DNA of 64,000 nt from JAVBLF01 sp031553675 (GTDB taxonomy: Bacteria > Bacillota > Clostridia > Christensenellales > CALWSW01): positions 1-64,000 of the forward strand of contig JAVBLF010000084.1 of NCBI GenBank assembly GCA_031553675.1. Reading direction: 5' to 3'. The notes under the pieces were generated by a model. It had not been told where the DNA came from. It made no database searches and worked only from the letters and a program-made list of their open reading frames with translations. Each line of letters starts with the position of its first letter. Position 1 is the first letter of the stretch. The translations under genes and the position numbers were made by a program. Positions 50,609 through 59,215 of the stretch are shown here, one piece after another.

Positions 50609-52084
50609 ATGAATACGCTCACATACGACACACTGCGCGCGTCCGATTACGAAGGCTATCTCCTCGAAAACGCGCCCGAACGCGTGCTCCAGTTTGGCGA
50701 GGGCAATTTTCTGCGCGCCTTCGTCGACGACTTCATCGACCGTCTGAACGAGTGCGCGGGCTTCGACGGAAAAGTGGTGCTCGTGCAGCCGATCGCGCCC
50801 GGTCTCGCCGGAATGATCAACGATCAGCAGGGGCTCTACACGCTCTACCTGCGCGGCTTTGCGGACGGCCAGGCCGTCGATGAAAAACGCGTCATTTCCT
50901 GTGTTTCTCGCTGCCTCAACCCTTATGACGACTTCGATGCGCTTCTGGCTTGCGCAAAAAACCCCGACTTACGCTTCATCGTCAGCAACACGACCGAAGC
51001 CGGCATCGTCTACGACGCGAATTCCACTTTTGATCAGAGGCCGCCTCACTCTTTTCCGGCCAAACTGACGCGCTTTCTCTACGAGCGCTTCCAAAACGGC
51101 CTGTCCGGCTTCATCGTGCTGAGCTGCGAGCTGATCGACGACAACGGACGCATCCTGCGCGAATGCGTGCTGCGCCATGCGGCGGAATGGAAGCTGGGCG
51201 AAGCGTTTTCGCGCTGGATCGAAGGCGAGAACACCTTCTGCTCGACGCTCGTCGATCGCATCGTGACCGGCTATCCGCGCGCCGAAGCCGACGCGCTCAA
51301 CGCGAAAAACGGCTACACCGACAATCTGATCGACACCGGCGAATGCTTCGGCCTCTGGGTGATCGAGGGGCCGCAGTCCTTGCTGGCGGAACTTCCCTTC
51401 GATCGGGCGGGCCTTCCCGTCATCGTCACGGACGATCACAGCCCCTACAAACAGCGCAAGGTCCGCATCCTCAACGGTTCCCACACCTCGATGGTGCTCG
51501 GCGCTTACCTCGCCGGTTTTGACATCGTGCGCGACTGCATGCACGACGACATTGTACGCGGCTTTATGGAAAAGGCCATCTTCGACGAGATCATCCCGAC
51601 GCTTTCTTTGCCGTGCGACGAACTGATCGCCTTTGCCCAGTCCGTCACCGACCGCTACCAGAACCCCTTCATCGACCACAAACTGCTCGACATCGCGCTC
51701 AACTCGACCGCCAAGTGGCGGGCACGCGTGCTGCCGAGTGTCAAAGGCTATCTGGAATCGACCGGAAAGCCGCCGCGCTGCCTCAGCTTTTCGCTCGCCG
51801 CCTACCTCGCGTTCTACCGCGCGGGCGAAGCACTGGAAAACGGCACGCTCGTCGCGCGTCGGGGTGACGATAGCTACGCCATACGCGACGACGAATGGGT
51901 GCTGGAATGGTTCCTCGCGCATCGGCATCTCGACGCCGCGGCGCTCACACGGGAACTCTGCCGCAACGAGCGGATGTGGGGGGAAGATCTGACGGCGCTT
52001 CCGGGCTTTGCCGAAGCCGTCGCTTCGAGCTTGGAAGCGATCGACCGCGACGGCATGCGCGACGCGATGCGCGCTTGCGTCTAG
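50609..52084 (+). CDS. uxaB: Tagaturonate reductase (altronate oxidoreductase)
   Basis: Reduces tagaturonate to altronate with NADH. The ATG at 50609 (MNTLTYDTLRASDYEG) is preferred since AGGAGG lies 8 bases before; the ATG six bases earlier is too close. The 491-residue mannitol-dehydrogenase-family protein has RVLQFGEGNFLRAFVDDFID for NAD binding and KVRILNGSHTSM with the catalytic residues. It follows uxaC by 12 bases. Fructuronate reduction by the same enzyme is possible but not shown. Confidence 0.93.
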   Translation: MNTLTYDTLRASDYEGYLLENAPERVLQFGEGNFLRAFVDDFIDRLNECAGFDGKVVLVQPIAPGLAGMINDQQGLYTLYLRGFADGQAVDEKRVISCVSRCLNPYDDFDALLACAKNPDLRFIVSNTTEAGIVYDANSTFDQRPPHSFPAKLTRFLYERFQNGLSGFIVLSCELIDDNGRILRECVLRHAAEWKLGEAFSRWIEGENTFCSTLVDRIVTGYPRAEADALNAKNGYTDNLIDTGECFGLWVIEGPQSLLAELPFDRAGLPVIVTDDHSPYKQRKVRILNGSHTSMVLGAYLAGFDIVRDCMHDDIVRGFMEKAIFDEIIPTLSLPCDELIAFAQSVTDRYQNPFIDHKLLDIALNSTAKWRARVLPSVKGYLESTGKPPRCLSFSLAAYLAFYRAGEALENGTLVARRGDDSYAIRDDEWVLEWFLAHRHLDAAALTRELCRNERMWGEDLTALPGFAEAVASSLEAIDRDGMRDAMRACV

Positions 52085-52093
52085 GGGGTCGGC

Positions 52094-53572
52094 ATGCAGC
52101 TCATTCAAATCCACCCCCGCGACAACGTCGCCGTCGCTTTGCGCGCGATCGCCATAGGCGAGACGATCGAAGTTCCAACCGGCGCACTCGTCGCGCTGGA
52201 AGCCATCCAGAGCGGCCACAAGATCGCACTCGCAAACATCGAAGAAGGGCAGCCGGTGATCAAGTACGGTTGCCCAATCGGCGCTACGACGCGAGCGATC
52301 GAAAAAGGCACCTTCGTCCACACGCACAACCTGCGCACACGCCTCGACACGGCCGCTGCCTACGCGTATGAACCCGCTTGGATGCCACTGCCCGCCGTCC
52401 CGCCCCGCAGTTTTCAGGGCTACCTACGCGCGGACGGGAGCGCCGCGACCCGCAACGAGCTTTGGGTCATCCCGACGGTCGGCTGCGTCAACGGCATCGC
52501 CCACCAGATCGCGGCGCAGAACCAGGCGCTGGTCGCCGGCACGATCGAAGGCCTCTACGCCTTTCCGCATCCCTTCGGCTGCTCCCAGATGGGGCGCGAT
52601 CACGAAATGACGCGCAGGCTGCTCGCGGCACTCGCGCGACATCCCAACGCAGGCGGCGTGCTCGTGCTCGGATTGGGCTGCGAAAACAACACGATGCGCG
52701 AATTCCAGGCGGAGCTGGGCGAATGGGATCCCGATCGCGTGCAATTCCTCGTCTGCCAGGAGGTCGAAGATGAATTCGATGAGGCGGCGCGGATGCTTCA
52801 AGCCCTCGCGACGCATGCGTCCCAAGCCCGGCGCGAAACGCTCCCGGTGTCCAAACTCGTCGTGGGCATGAAGTGCGGCGGCTCGGACGGGCTCTCGGGC
52901 GTGACGGCCAACCCGGTGGTCGGCGCGTTTTCCGATCGGCTCATCGCCCAGGGCGGCACCACGATCCTCACCGAGGTGCCGGAGATGTTTGGCGCGGAAG
53001 ATCTCCTGATGCGCCGCTGCGAAAGCCGGCAGGTATTCAACAAGACCGTGCAGATGATCGAGGGTTTTAAGGACTATTTCACCGGCCACGGCCAGGTCGT
53101 CTATGAAAACCCCAGCCCCGGGAACAAAGCGGGCGGCATTACGACGCTCGAAGAAAAGAGCTGCGGCTGCGTTCAAAAGGGCGGCGACGCGCCGATCGTC
53201 GATGTGATCGATTACGGGCAGGCCGTGACAAAGCCGGGCTTGAACCTCCTCAACGGCCCCGGAAACGACCTGGTCAGCACGACAGCCCTCACCGCTGCCG
53301 GCGCACACCTGATCCTGTTTACGACGGGAAGGGGCACGCCGTTTGGCGCGCCCGTGCCGACGCTGAAGGTCGCGACGAACCACGATCTCGCGACCCACAA
53401 ACGCGGCTGGATCGATTTCGACGCCAGCGCCGTTGCCGCGGGCGAAGCGGTGGACGAGGTGGGCGCGCGCCTCTTTGCATGTGTGATCGCCTGCGCGTCG
53501 GGCCAGCCGACCAAGAGCGAGCTGCAAGGCTGCCGCGAGATCTCGATCTGGAAAGACGGCGTCGTCCTATAA
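52094..53572 (+). CDS. uxaA: Altronate dehydratase
   Basis: Dehydrates D-altronate to 2-keto-3-deoxygluconate, the substrate of KdgK. The 492-residue protein has an N-terminal SAF domain (about 1-85, IQIHPRDNVAVALRAIAIGE). The catalytic domain has GYLRADGSAATRNELWVIPT, HPFGCSQMGRDHE, MKCGGSDGLSGVTANP and EEKSCGCVQKGG with the conserved cysteines. GGGGG precedes the ATG 9 bases after uxaB. Confidence 0.95.
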   Translation: MQLIQIHPRDNVAVALRAIAIGETIEVPTGALVALEAIQSGHKIALANIEEGQPVIKYGCPIGATTRAIEKGTFVHTHNLRTRLDTAAAYAYEPAWMPLPAVPPRSFQGYLRADGSAATRNELWVIPTVGCVNGIAHQIAAQNQALVAGTIEGLYAFPHPFGCSQMGRDHEMTRRLLAALARHPNAGGVLVLGLGCENNTMREFQAELGEWDPDRVQFLVCQEVEDEFDEAARMLQALATHASQARRETLPVSKLVVGMKCGGSDGLSGVTANPVVGAFSDRLIAQGGTTILTEVPEMFGAEDLLMRRCESRQVFNKTVQMIEGFKDYFTGHGQVVYENPSPGNKAGGITTLEEKSCGCVQKGGDAPIVDVIDYGQAVTKPGLNLLNGPGNDLVSTTALTAAGAHLILFTTGRGTPFGAPVPTLKVATNHDLATHKRGWIDFDASAVAAGEAVDEVGARLFACVIACASGQPTKSELQGCREISIWKDGVVL

Positions 53573-53599
53573 TTCTTGTTTCACAAAGGAGCGAATGGT

Positions 53600-54736
53600 A
53601 TGTCAGAATTTGATACGAGCGTGCGAGACAGCCAGGGCAGCGATGTGCGGCCCATCGCGCCCGAACGCTTCGACCTCGAAGCCTACGCCGCCTACGAAGC
53701 GGCGTTGCTCGAAGCAAACCGCGCCTTTCAAGAGGCCGAAAGCGGCCTGCTCGTCTATCGGCGCTTCCGCGCCGACGGCGTGTTCTACGACAAATGCCGC
53801 GACGCCGACGAATCGCTCGCCCTCCAATTGGGCGCGTTGCAGGCGAGCATGGCCTACAAAGCCGACGTCGCGAATTTCCTCGAACCCTGGTATGGCATCG
53901 GTTACATCGCGTCGAGCTTTGGCACCGACTACATTTGGCTTCCCGACCAAGCGCCCAACGTCGCGCAGCCCTTTGCGTCGTGCGAAGCGATTTTGGAAGT
54001 GGATCCCGTTCCGATCCAGAACACGCCGATCGGTAAGACGATACTCGACATGATCGAGCGCTTCCTCGACAAGACGCGCGGCCAGATCCCGATCTCGTTT
54101 TCCGACATCCAGTCGCCGCTCAACATGCTTTCTTACTTGCTGCCGACGACAGAGCTGTTCATGACGGCCATCCTCGACCCAGACGGCCTCCGGGAAGCGG
54201 CCAAACGCGTGACGGATCTGCTGATCGACTTCCTGCGCATCCAGCGGGATTTGATCGGTTCATGCCTGGCTCGGCCCGGCCACGGTTTCGCCAGCAGCCG
54301 CGCGTTTCGTGGCGCCGGCATGAGCGACGATATGTCGCTGATGCTCTCGCCCGCGGACTATCTTTCGCTCTTTGCCCCCCATGATGAGCGAATCGGCCAA
54401 GCGTTTGACGGCGTCGTTTACCATTCGTGCGGCAACTGGGAAGCCAAAATCGACATGGTCAAGCAGCTTAAAGGCTTGATCGCGGTCGATGGCGCGTTCA
54501 ACATCCAGACCGACCCGGCTCCCAACACACCCGCCCCCTTTGCGGAAGCTTTCGCCGGAACGGGTGTCGTCGTCAACGCCCGCGCCGTCGGCGATCTCGA
54601 CGAGGCATTCGCGAGCTTCGAATCGCTGTGGAAGCCCGGGCAAAAGCTGATCGCGGTCACCTACTGCAAAACGCCCGAGGAACAGGTGATGCTCTACGAT
54701 CGCCTGCATGCCATGGCAAGGGAGCTAGCGCTATGA
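53600..54736 (+). CDS. UroD-like protein 5 with complete HxC...C zinc signature
   Basis: A 378-residue UroD/MtaA superfamily protein directly after uxaA. His275-Ser-Cys277 (VVYHSCGNW) and Cys356 (LIAVTYCKTPEE) match the zinc ligands of MtaA/MtbA methyltransferases. AAAGGAG precedes the ATG at 53600. It overlaps the next UroD-like gene by ATGA, so the two are translated together and may form a complex. A role in removing a methyl group from an O-methyl uronate before UxaC is attractive but unproven. Confidence 0.83.
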   Translation: MSEFDTSVRDSQGSDVRPIAPERFDLEAYAAYEAALLEANRAFQEAESGLLVYRRFRADGVFYDKCRDADESLALQLGALQASMAYKADVANFLEPWYGIGYIASSFGTDYIWLPDQAPNVAQPFASCEAILEVDPVPIQNTPIGKTILDMIERFLDKTRGQIPISFSDIQSPLNMLSYLLPTTELFMTAILDPDGLREAAKRVTDLLIDFLRIQRDLIGSCLARPGHGFASSRAFRGAGMSDDMSLMLSPADYLSLFAPHDERIGQAFDGVVYHSCGNWEAKIDMVKQLKGLIAVDGAFNIQTDPAPNTPAPFAEAFAGTGVVVNARAVGDLDEAFASFESLWKPGQKLIAVTYCKTPEEQVMLYDRLHAMARELAL

Positions 54737-55782
54737 TCTACGACATCACCTTTCACCCCTCGTGGTGGCACAAGAACGCCGGCATCGATTTCTCCCAGCG
54801 CTTTTTTGACGACGCGGCCTACCGCGTGCAATGCGATGTCGAGATGCGGCGCTGTCTCTACGAGCACTTTGGCGACTGGGGCATCGGCGAGGCCGACCCT
54901 GTAGAGCGACCCATTCTCGGCACGGACTTGCTGGCTGCCGGACATCTTCACTCGGCGCTCATGGGCTGCGAGGTCATCTATGCGCCCGACGACGCGCCCC
55001 AGGTGGTGTGCCGCCATCTCGACGTCGATGGGATTGCAGACCTGAAAGCGCCCGATCTGGACGCGCATCCACTCTGGCAGACCGTCGAGGCACAGATCAA
55101 GTGGCTTGAAGGCCGTTTTGGGCGCGTCGAGCCCTGCGTCAATCTGATGGGCGTGCAGAACATTGCGCTCGACCTGATGGGCGAGGCGCTCATGACCGCC
55201 TACTACACCGACCCCGATGCGATCCACGCGCTGCTCGACACGATCACCAAGCTCTCGATCGACGTCGGCACGCGCCTTCGCCGCCTCTCGGACGACATTT
55301 CGGGCGGCGTGACGGCCATCGTCCGCAAGGTGCGCCCGGATTGCTATTTGGGTTCCAACTGTTCCGTCGAGATGATTTCGCAGGCCACCTACGAGGCTTT
55401 CCTCCTCGAAACGGACCAACGCTTGGCCGATGCCTTCGGTCCCTTCGGCGTCCACCACTGCGGCGGAACGATGGAACACGTCGTCGGCGGTTACGCCAAG
55501 ATTCGTAACTTGGTTTTCGCAGAGGTGGGCGCTGGCTCGGACCTTGCGAACGTGCGCGCCGTGTTGCCCGATATCCCCCTGAACGCGCGCTATTCGCCCG
55601 CCAAACTCATGGTTCAAAGCCAAACCGAAATCGAAGCGGGCGTGCAGTCGCTCTATGAAGCCGGTCAGGCACAGGGCGGCGGACGCCTTTCGATTTCCTG
55701 TGTCGGCATCGACTATCAGGTCAGCGACGACGCGATCCAAGCCTTTTTGTCCGCCTGTCGGGCGTGTGGGACAGACGTGTAG
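54733..55782 (+). CDS. UroD-like protein 6 with complete HxC...C zinc signature
   Basis: A 349-residue divergent UroD/MtaA superfamily protein, last gene of the uronate operon. His241-His-Cys243 (GVHHCGGTMEH) and Cys323 (LSISCVGIDYQ) give the three-ligand pattern. GGAG lies 8 bases before the ATG. It is coupled to protein 5. The N-terminal half differs strongly from the other copies, so it may recognise a different partner. Its stop is 45 bases before a strong terminator. Confidence 0.82.
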   Translation: MIYDITFHPSWWHKNAGIDFSQRFFDDAAYRVQCDVEMRRCLYEHFGDWGIGEADPVERPILGTDLLAAGHLHSALMGCEVIYAPDDAPQVVCRHLDVDGIADLKAPDLDAHPLWQTVEAQIKWLEGRFGRVEPCVNLMGVQNIALDLMGEALMTAYYTDPDAIHALLDTITKLSIDVGTRLRRLSDDISGGVTAIVRKVRPDCYLGSNCSVEMISQATYEAFLLETDQRLADAFGPFGVHHCGGTMEHVVGGYAKIRNLVFAEVGAGSDLANVRAVLPDIPLNARYSPAKLMVQSQTEIEAGVQSLYEAGQAQGGGRLSISCVGIDYQVSDDAIQAFLSACRACGTDV

Positions 55783-55826
55783 GCTTTGTGACGCTGTCGC
55801 TGCGCGCAATGTAGCGCTTGCCTTTG

Positions 55827-55858
55827 CCCCCACCGTCAATTTTAAGGTGGGGGTTTTT
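55827..55858 (+). terminator. Terminator of the uronate operon
   Basis: CCCCCACC/GGTGGGGG stem, 11-base loop, five T. Confidence 0.9.
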
Positions 55859-55922
55859 GGCGGTCGCAAACGCGCGATTGACTCCTTCCGTCGGATCGGT
55901 TCTACAACGAGAATCGGAGTTG

Positions 55923-55931
55923 TGATATGAT
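55923..55931 (+). promoter_or_regulatory. Extended -10 promoter for the DUF5655 gene
   Basis: TGATATGAT, 48 bases before the start; no -35 box visible. Confidence 0.45.
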
Positions 55932-55979
55932 GGGGCTACGAGAAACCTGATGGAGTGTATTGACAGGAGGAGGGGCAAG

Positions 55980-56378
55980 ATGAACCCGAATATCCTCATG
56001 CTGTTCGAAAAGATGCCCGGTGCGCTGCCATTGTACGAAGTGCTGGAGAAGCGCATGCTGGCACGCTTTCCGGACGTGACGATCGTGGTGAAGGCAACAC
56101 AAGTGAGCTTTTACGATACCCTCGCTTTCGCCTGGGCATGGCCGCCTTTTCGCAAGCGAAAGGGCTGGCCGGATACGTATTTGATCGTTACCTTCGGCTT
56201 GGATCACCAGCTCGTCCATCCACGCATCGCGGAATCCGTAGAGCCGTATCCCAATCGCTGGACACACCATGTCATCGTCGAGCGCCCGGATGAGATCGAC
56301 GAAGAACTCATGGGCTGGATCGAGGAAAGCCATCGGTTTTCGCGCAGCAAAAGGAGGGGCCGCCGTGGACAGCCATAG
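55980..56378 (+). CDS. DUF5655-like protein
   Basis: A 132-residue soluble protein starting MNPNILMLFEKMP after AGGAGGAGGGG. It matches small DUF5655 proteins (VVKATQVSFYDTLAFAWAW, YLIVTFGLDHQL, NRWTHHVIVERPDEID). The family's function is unknown; related domains are found near nucleic-acid or defence-type genes, but nothing here supports that. It overlaps the next gene by 14 bases. Confidence 0.78.
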   Translation: MNPNILMLFEKMPGALPLYEVLEKRMLARFPDVTIVVKATQVSFYDTLAFAWAWPPFRKRKGWPDTYLIVTFGLDHQLVHPRIAESVEPYPNRWTHHVIVERPDEIDEELMGWIEESHRFSRSKRRGRRGQP

Positions 56379-56736
56379 GGAAGATTGGGAAGGCGCGCTG
56401 CAAAGCATGCATTCGATGATCGCCCGATGCGAAAAAGCGCAGGAAAAATTCGCTTCCGGTACTTCCCAGCACACCTTGCTACAGAACCGCATGCACGCGC
56501 TGCGGGTTTCGGCGGCGCTCATTGGGCAAAAATTGACGGGAGCCGACGCTCTCGAAGGATATGGGAAAGAGGACTACGAAAAAGCGGAAGCCCCGATCCT
56601 ATCACTGATCCACAAGAGCGAAAAGGCCCGACAGAAACTATCGCCAGGCACTTGGCAGGACACGACCACAGGTGACAATCTCAAAGCGTTGTACATAGCC
56701 TCATCGCTACTGACGGAGGTTTTGGAACGGCCCTGA
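56365..56736 (+). CDS. Small helical protein with internal duplication
   Basis: A 123-residue protein of unknown function, GTG start after AAAGGAGGGG. It consists of two similar halves: residues about 9-57 (MHSMIARCEKAQEKFASGTS) and about 75-121 (ILSLIHKSEKARQKLSPGTW). Both have the pattern I..CEKA.EK...GT followed by a second helix of small and aliphatic residues. Each half looks like a helical hairpin. It is coupled to the DUF5655 gene, so the two may work together. Confidence 0.75.
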   Translation: MDSHREDWEGALQSMHSMIARCEKAQEKFASGTSQHTLLQNRMHALRVSAALIGQKLTGADALEGYGKEDYEKAEAPILSLIHKSEKARQKLSPGTWQDTTTGDNLKALYIASSLLTEVLERP

Positions 56737-56798
56737 AACGGAAGCTGCATGAAATAGGCCTTCATGCAAAACGAATCGACAGATCGGAGCATAAAGAG

Positions 56799-57695
56799 AT
56801 GCAGAAAATCACCCCCTGTATCTGGTGTGACCGAGAGGCCTTGGAGGCCGCTGAGCTGTATGTGTCCGCATTCGACGAAGCTCGCATGGAACATGTGACC
56901 TACTATCAGGAGAACGACGCCTCGCCCTCCGCACTGCCTGCCGGTACGCCGCTGACGGTGCGCTTTGTCCTGTGCGGACAAGAAATGATTGTCATGAACG
57001 GCGGCCCGATCTTCCGGCCCAACCCTGCGCTTTCCTTTTTCGTCGGGTGCACGAGCGAGGCGCAGATGGATGCGCTCTGGGACAAGCTTTCGGCGGGGGG
57101 CACTGTGCTGATGGAAGTGGCGCAATACCCCTTTAGCGAGCGTTTTGGCTGGTGCGCCGACCGATTCGGCGTCTCCTGGCAATTGAGCCTGACCGGAAGC
57201 AAACAAAGCATTGCGCCCTATCTGATGTTCACCGAGCCGGTTTGCGGCAGGGCGGAAGAGGCGATGCGGTTTTACACCGACCTTTTCGAAGACGCAAAGG
57301 TATTGGACATCACCCGCTACGGCAAGGATGCGGGTGGGGCGGAGGGAACGGTCATGTTCGCCCGCTTCTGTCTTGCGGGGCAGACCTTCATGGCCGCCGA
57401 CAACGCCTATCCGCACGGCTTTACATTCAACGAAGGGATTTCCTTGTCCGTTTCCTGCCGCGATCAGGCGGAAATCGACGCCTTCTGGCAGCGCCTGGCC
57501 GAGGGCGGCGAGGAACAATCTTGCGGCTGGCTGAAGGATCGCTTCGGCATGTCATGGCAGATCGTCCCGCACAAGATCGAAATGCTGGTCGATGCCTCCG
57601 AACCCATCCGGGCATTGCGCGTCAACGCGGCGCTGATGCAAATGAAGCGGATCGACGTGCAGCGTTTGCAGGACGCGTATGACGGCCTGCTATGA
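56799..57695 (+). CDS. PhnB-like double VOC-domain protein
   Basis: A 298-residue protein with two glyoxalase/VOC (3-demethylubiquinone methyltransferase-like) halves: about 1-135 (ITPCIWCDREALEAAELYVSA, RFGWCADRFGVSWQL) and about 140-265 (PYLMFTEPVCGRAEEAMRFY, CGWLKDRFGMSWQIVP). Such proteins are metal-binding but of unknown substrate. The start has only a weak GGAG site. It lies 62 bases after the duplicated-helix gene and may share its transcript. Confidence 0.87.
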   Translation: MQKITPCIWCDREALEAAELYVSAFDEARMEHVTYYQENDASPSALPAGTPLTVRFVLCGQEMIVMNGGPIFRPNPALSFFVGCTSEAQMDALWDKLSAGGTVLMEVAQYPFSERFGWCADRFGVSWQLSLTGSKQSIAPYLMFTEPVCGRAEEAMRFYTDLFEDAKVLDITRYGKDAGGAEGTVMFARFCLAGQTFMAADNAYPHGFTFNEGISLSVSCRDQAEIDAFWQRLAEGGEEQSCGWLKDRFGMSWQIVPHKIEMLVDASEPIRALRVNAALMQMKRIDVQRLQDAYDGLL

Positions 57696-58051
57696 CGCGT
57701 GAGGCGGCGCTGTGGTATGCGATGTTAACGAGCGTTGTTGAGAGTAGCGTAAGCGAAAAAAGTGTGTCGATGAGAAGAAGCAAGGCATTCCGGTGAGCAT
57801 TTCGCCGGAATGCGCGTATGTGAACAAGAGCCGCGTCTATGGGTGCGGCTCTTTGCATGGAAGTTTGCGCCAGCCCATGGGCAAGACGCGTCGCTTTTTT
57901 TGAATCGGAAGCGCGATGCACCGAAATTTTGCTTGCCGCGCAGACTACTCTGTGGTATTATGTACTTACTACCACGTGATACTGCATATCTGCGACAGAG
58001 AATATCAATGGTGCGGCATACCAGCCGTGCAACATAGCGAGGGGTGGAAGA
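57696..58051 (+). other. 356-base gap with two hairpins and the padR promoter
   Basis: No gene seen. GCATTCCGG/CCGGAATGC (57785-57813) and AAGAGCCGC/GCGGCTCTT (57826-57853, followed by TG) are two stem-loops. The second could end the VOC transcript. The padR promoter and operator occupy 57933-57975. Confidence 0.65.
57933..57961 (+). promoter_or_regulatory. padR promoter overlapped by an operator
   Basis: TTGCCG, 17-base spacer, TATTAT. The inverted repeat GTGGTA-N12-TACCAC (57952-57975) covers the -10 and start region, as expected for an autoregulating PadR. Confidence 0.65.
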
Positions 58052-58378
58052 ATGGAAAACCTGACTGAAATGCTCAAAGGCGTGTTGGAAGGCTGCGTGC
58101 TGGAAATCATCAGCCGGGAGCCGACCTATGGCTACGAAATCACGCGCCGATTGAATGCGCTCGGCTTTACGGAACTGGTCGAGGGAACCGTGTATACCAT
58201 TTTGATCCGGCTCGAAAAAAACAAGCTGGTGGACATGGAGAAACGAACGTCCAACCAGGGGCCTCCGCGCAAGTTTTACGCGCTCAACGACGCAGGACGC
58301 GAGGAACTGGGCCGCTTCTGGGAGAAATGGAATTTCATCGCGTCGAAAATGAACGAGCTGAAGGAGAAAAGGCCATGA
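58052..58378 (+). CDS. PadR family regulator
   Basis: A 108-residue winged-helix repressor: LKGVLEGCVLEIISREPTYG with the helix-turn-helix, then GTVYTILIRLEKNKLVDME as recognition region and wing (GPPRKFYALNDAGREEL). GAGGGG precedes the ATG. It heads a three-gene cassette with two DUF1048 genes, a combination widespread in Bacillota, and probably represses its own promoter. The inducing ligand is unknown. Confidence 0.93.
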   Translation: MENLTEMLKGVLEGCVLEIISREPTYGYEITRRLNALGFTELVEGTVYTILIRLEKNKLVDMEKRTSNQGPPRKFYALNDAGREELGRFWEKWNFIASKMNELKEKRP

Positions 58379-58722
58379 ATTTTTGGGACAAAATCACGGG
58401 CAGCGACATGACGAAAGAAATGAAGGGCTTCGAGGCGCGCGCCCAAAAACTGCCGTCCGACTACCAGGCGGCATGGGAGGAAACCAAGGCCCATCTTTGG
58501 CTCCACGCCGACTTCACGGGACGCAATCTCATGCCCATACTCGACGGTGTGCTCGGCTTTTTCGAGGAAGCGGCGGCGGATGGCCAACGCGCAGAGGCGG
58601 TTTTGGGCACCGACATCGAAGGTTTCTGCGCGGCGCTGGCCGGCGGAGAAGGAGCAAAGACCTATCGCGACAAGTGGCGCGAACAGCTCAACCGCAATGT
58701 GGCAAAAAAATTGGGAAGGTGA
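58375..58722 (+). CDS. DUF1048 protein, copy 1
   Basis: A 115-residue soluble helical protein, start overlapping the padR stop (ATGA), with GGAG just upstream. DUF1048 pattern: MNFWDKITGSDMTKEMKGFE, LPSDYQAAWEETKAHLW and EEAAADGQRAEAVLGTDIEGFC. The family accompanies PadR regulators; its biochemical role is unknown. Confidence 0.88.
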   Translation: MNFWDKITGSDMTKEMKGFEARAQKLPSDYQAAWEETKAHLWLHADFTGRNLMPILDGVLGFFEEAAADGQRAEAVLGTDIEGFCAALAGGEGAKTYRDKWREQLNRNVAKKLGR

Positions 58723-58731
58723 GGAAGAGCC

Positions 58732-59082
58732 ATGCGCATCCAGGAGATCATCGAAGGCAAAAAAGAATGGCGCGCACACGTGGCACGCGTCAAGGCGCTG
58801 CCCCCGGATTACCAGATCGTCTATGAGGAGATCCAAAAATACCTGTTCAAGGTCGGACCCGTTGAGCTGACGAAGGGGAACGATCTGCTGTCGGGAATCG
58901 TCGATCTGTTCGAAGAGGGGGTTGCCGCGGGCCAAGACGTGCTCGACGTGTCCGGCCGAGACGTGGCAGCCTTCTGCGACGAACTCATCCAAGGTTCGAC
59001 GACGTACGCCGACCTGTACAAGGACTATGTAGATGAAAAAGTGTCTGCGGCCATCAAAAAGGCGACGGACAAAATGAAGTGA
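58732..59082 (+). CDS. DUF1048 protein, copy 2
   Basis: A 116-residue paralogue of the preceding protein, 9 bases downstream, with GGAAGAG near the start. Shared pattern: LPPDYQIVYEEIQKYLF, FEEGVAAGQDVLDVSGRDVAAFCDEL. The two copies probably form one unit regulated by PadR. Confidence 0.88.
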   Translation: MRIQEIIEGKKEWRAHVARVKALPPDYQIVYEEIQKYLFKVGPVELTKGNDLLSGIVDLFEEGVAAGQDVLDVSGRDVAAFCDELIQGSTTYADLYKDYVDEKVSAAIKKATDKMK

Positions 59083-59118
59083 AACGGGTCGGAGCATAAG
59101 CAGCCGCATGCGTACAAA

Positions 59119-59148
59119 TTGACATCGGTATCACTCTCTATTTATAAT
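59119..59148 (+). promoter_or_regulatory. Promoter of the aconitase X operon
   Basis: TTGACA, 18-base spacer, TATAAT; both boxes are perfect, 67 bases before the start. Confidence 0.85.
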
Positions 59149-59215
59149 CAAAGTGTCTCCGACGAATTGACCCATCCGTCCACACGAGAGATGAAAACCC
59201 ATGGGAGGTGCGCGA

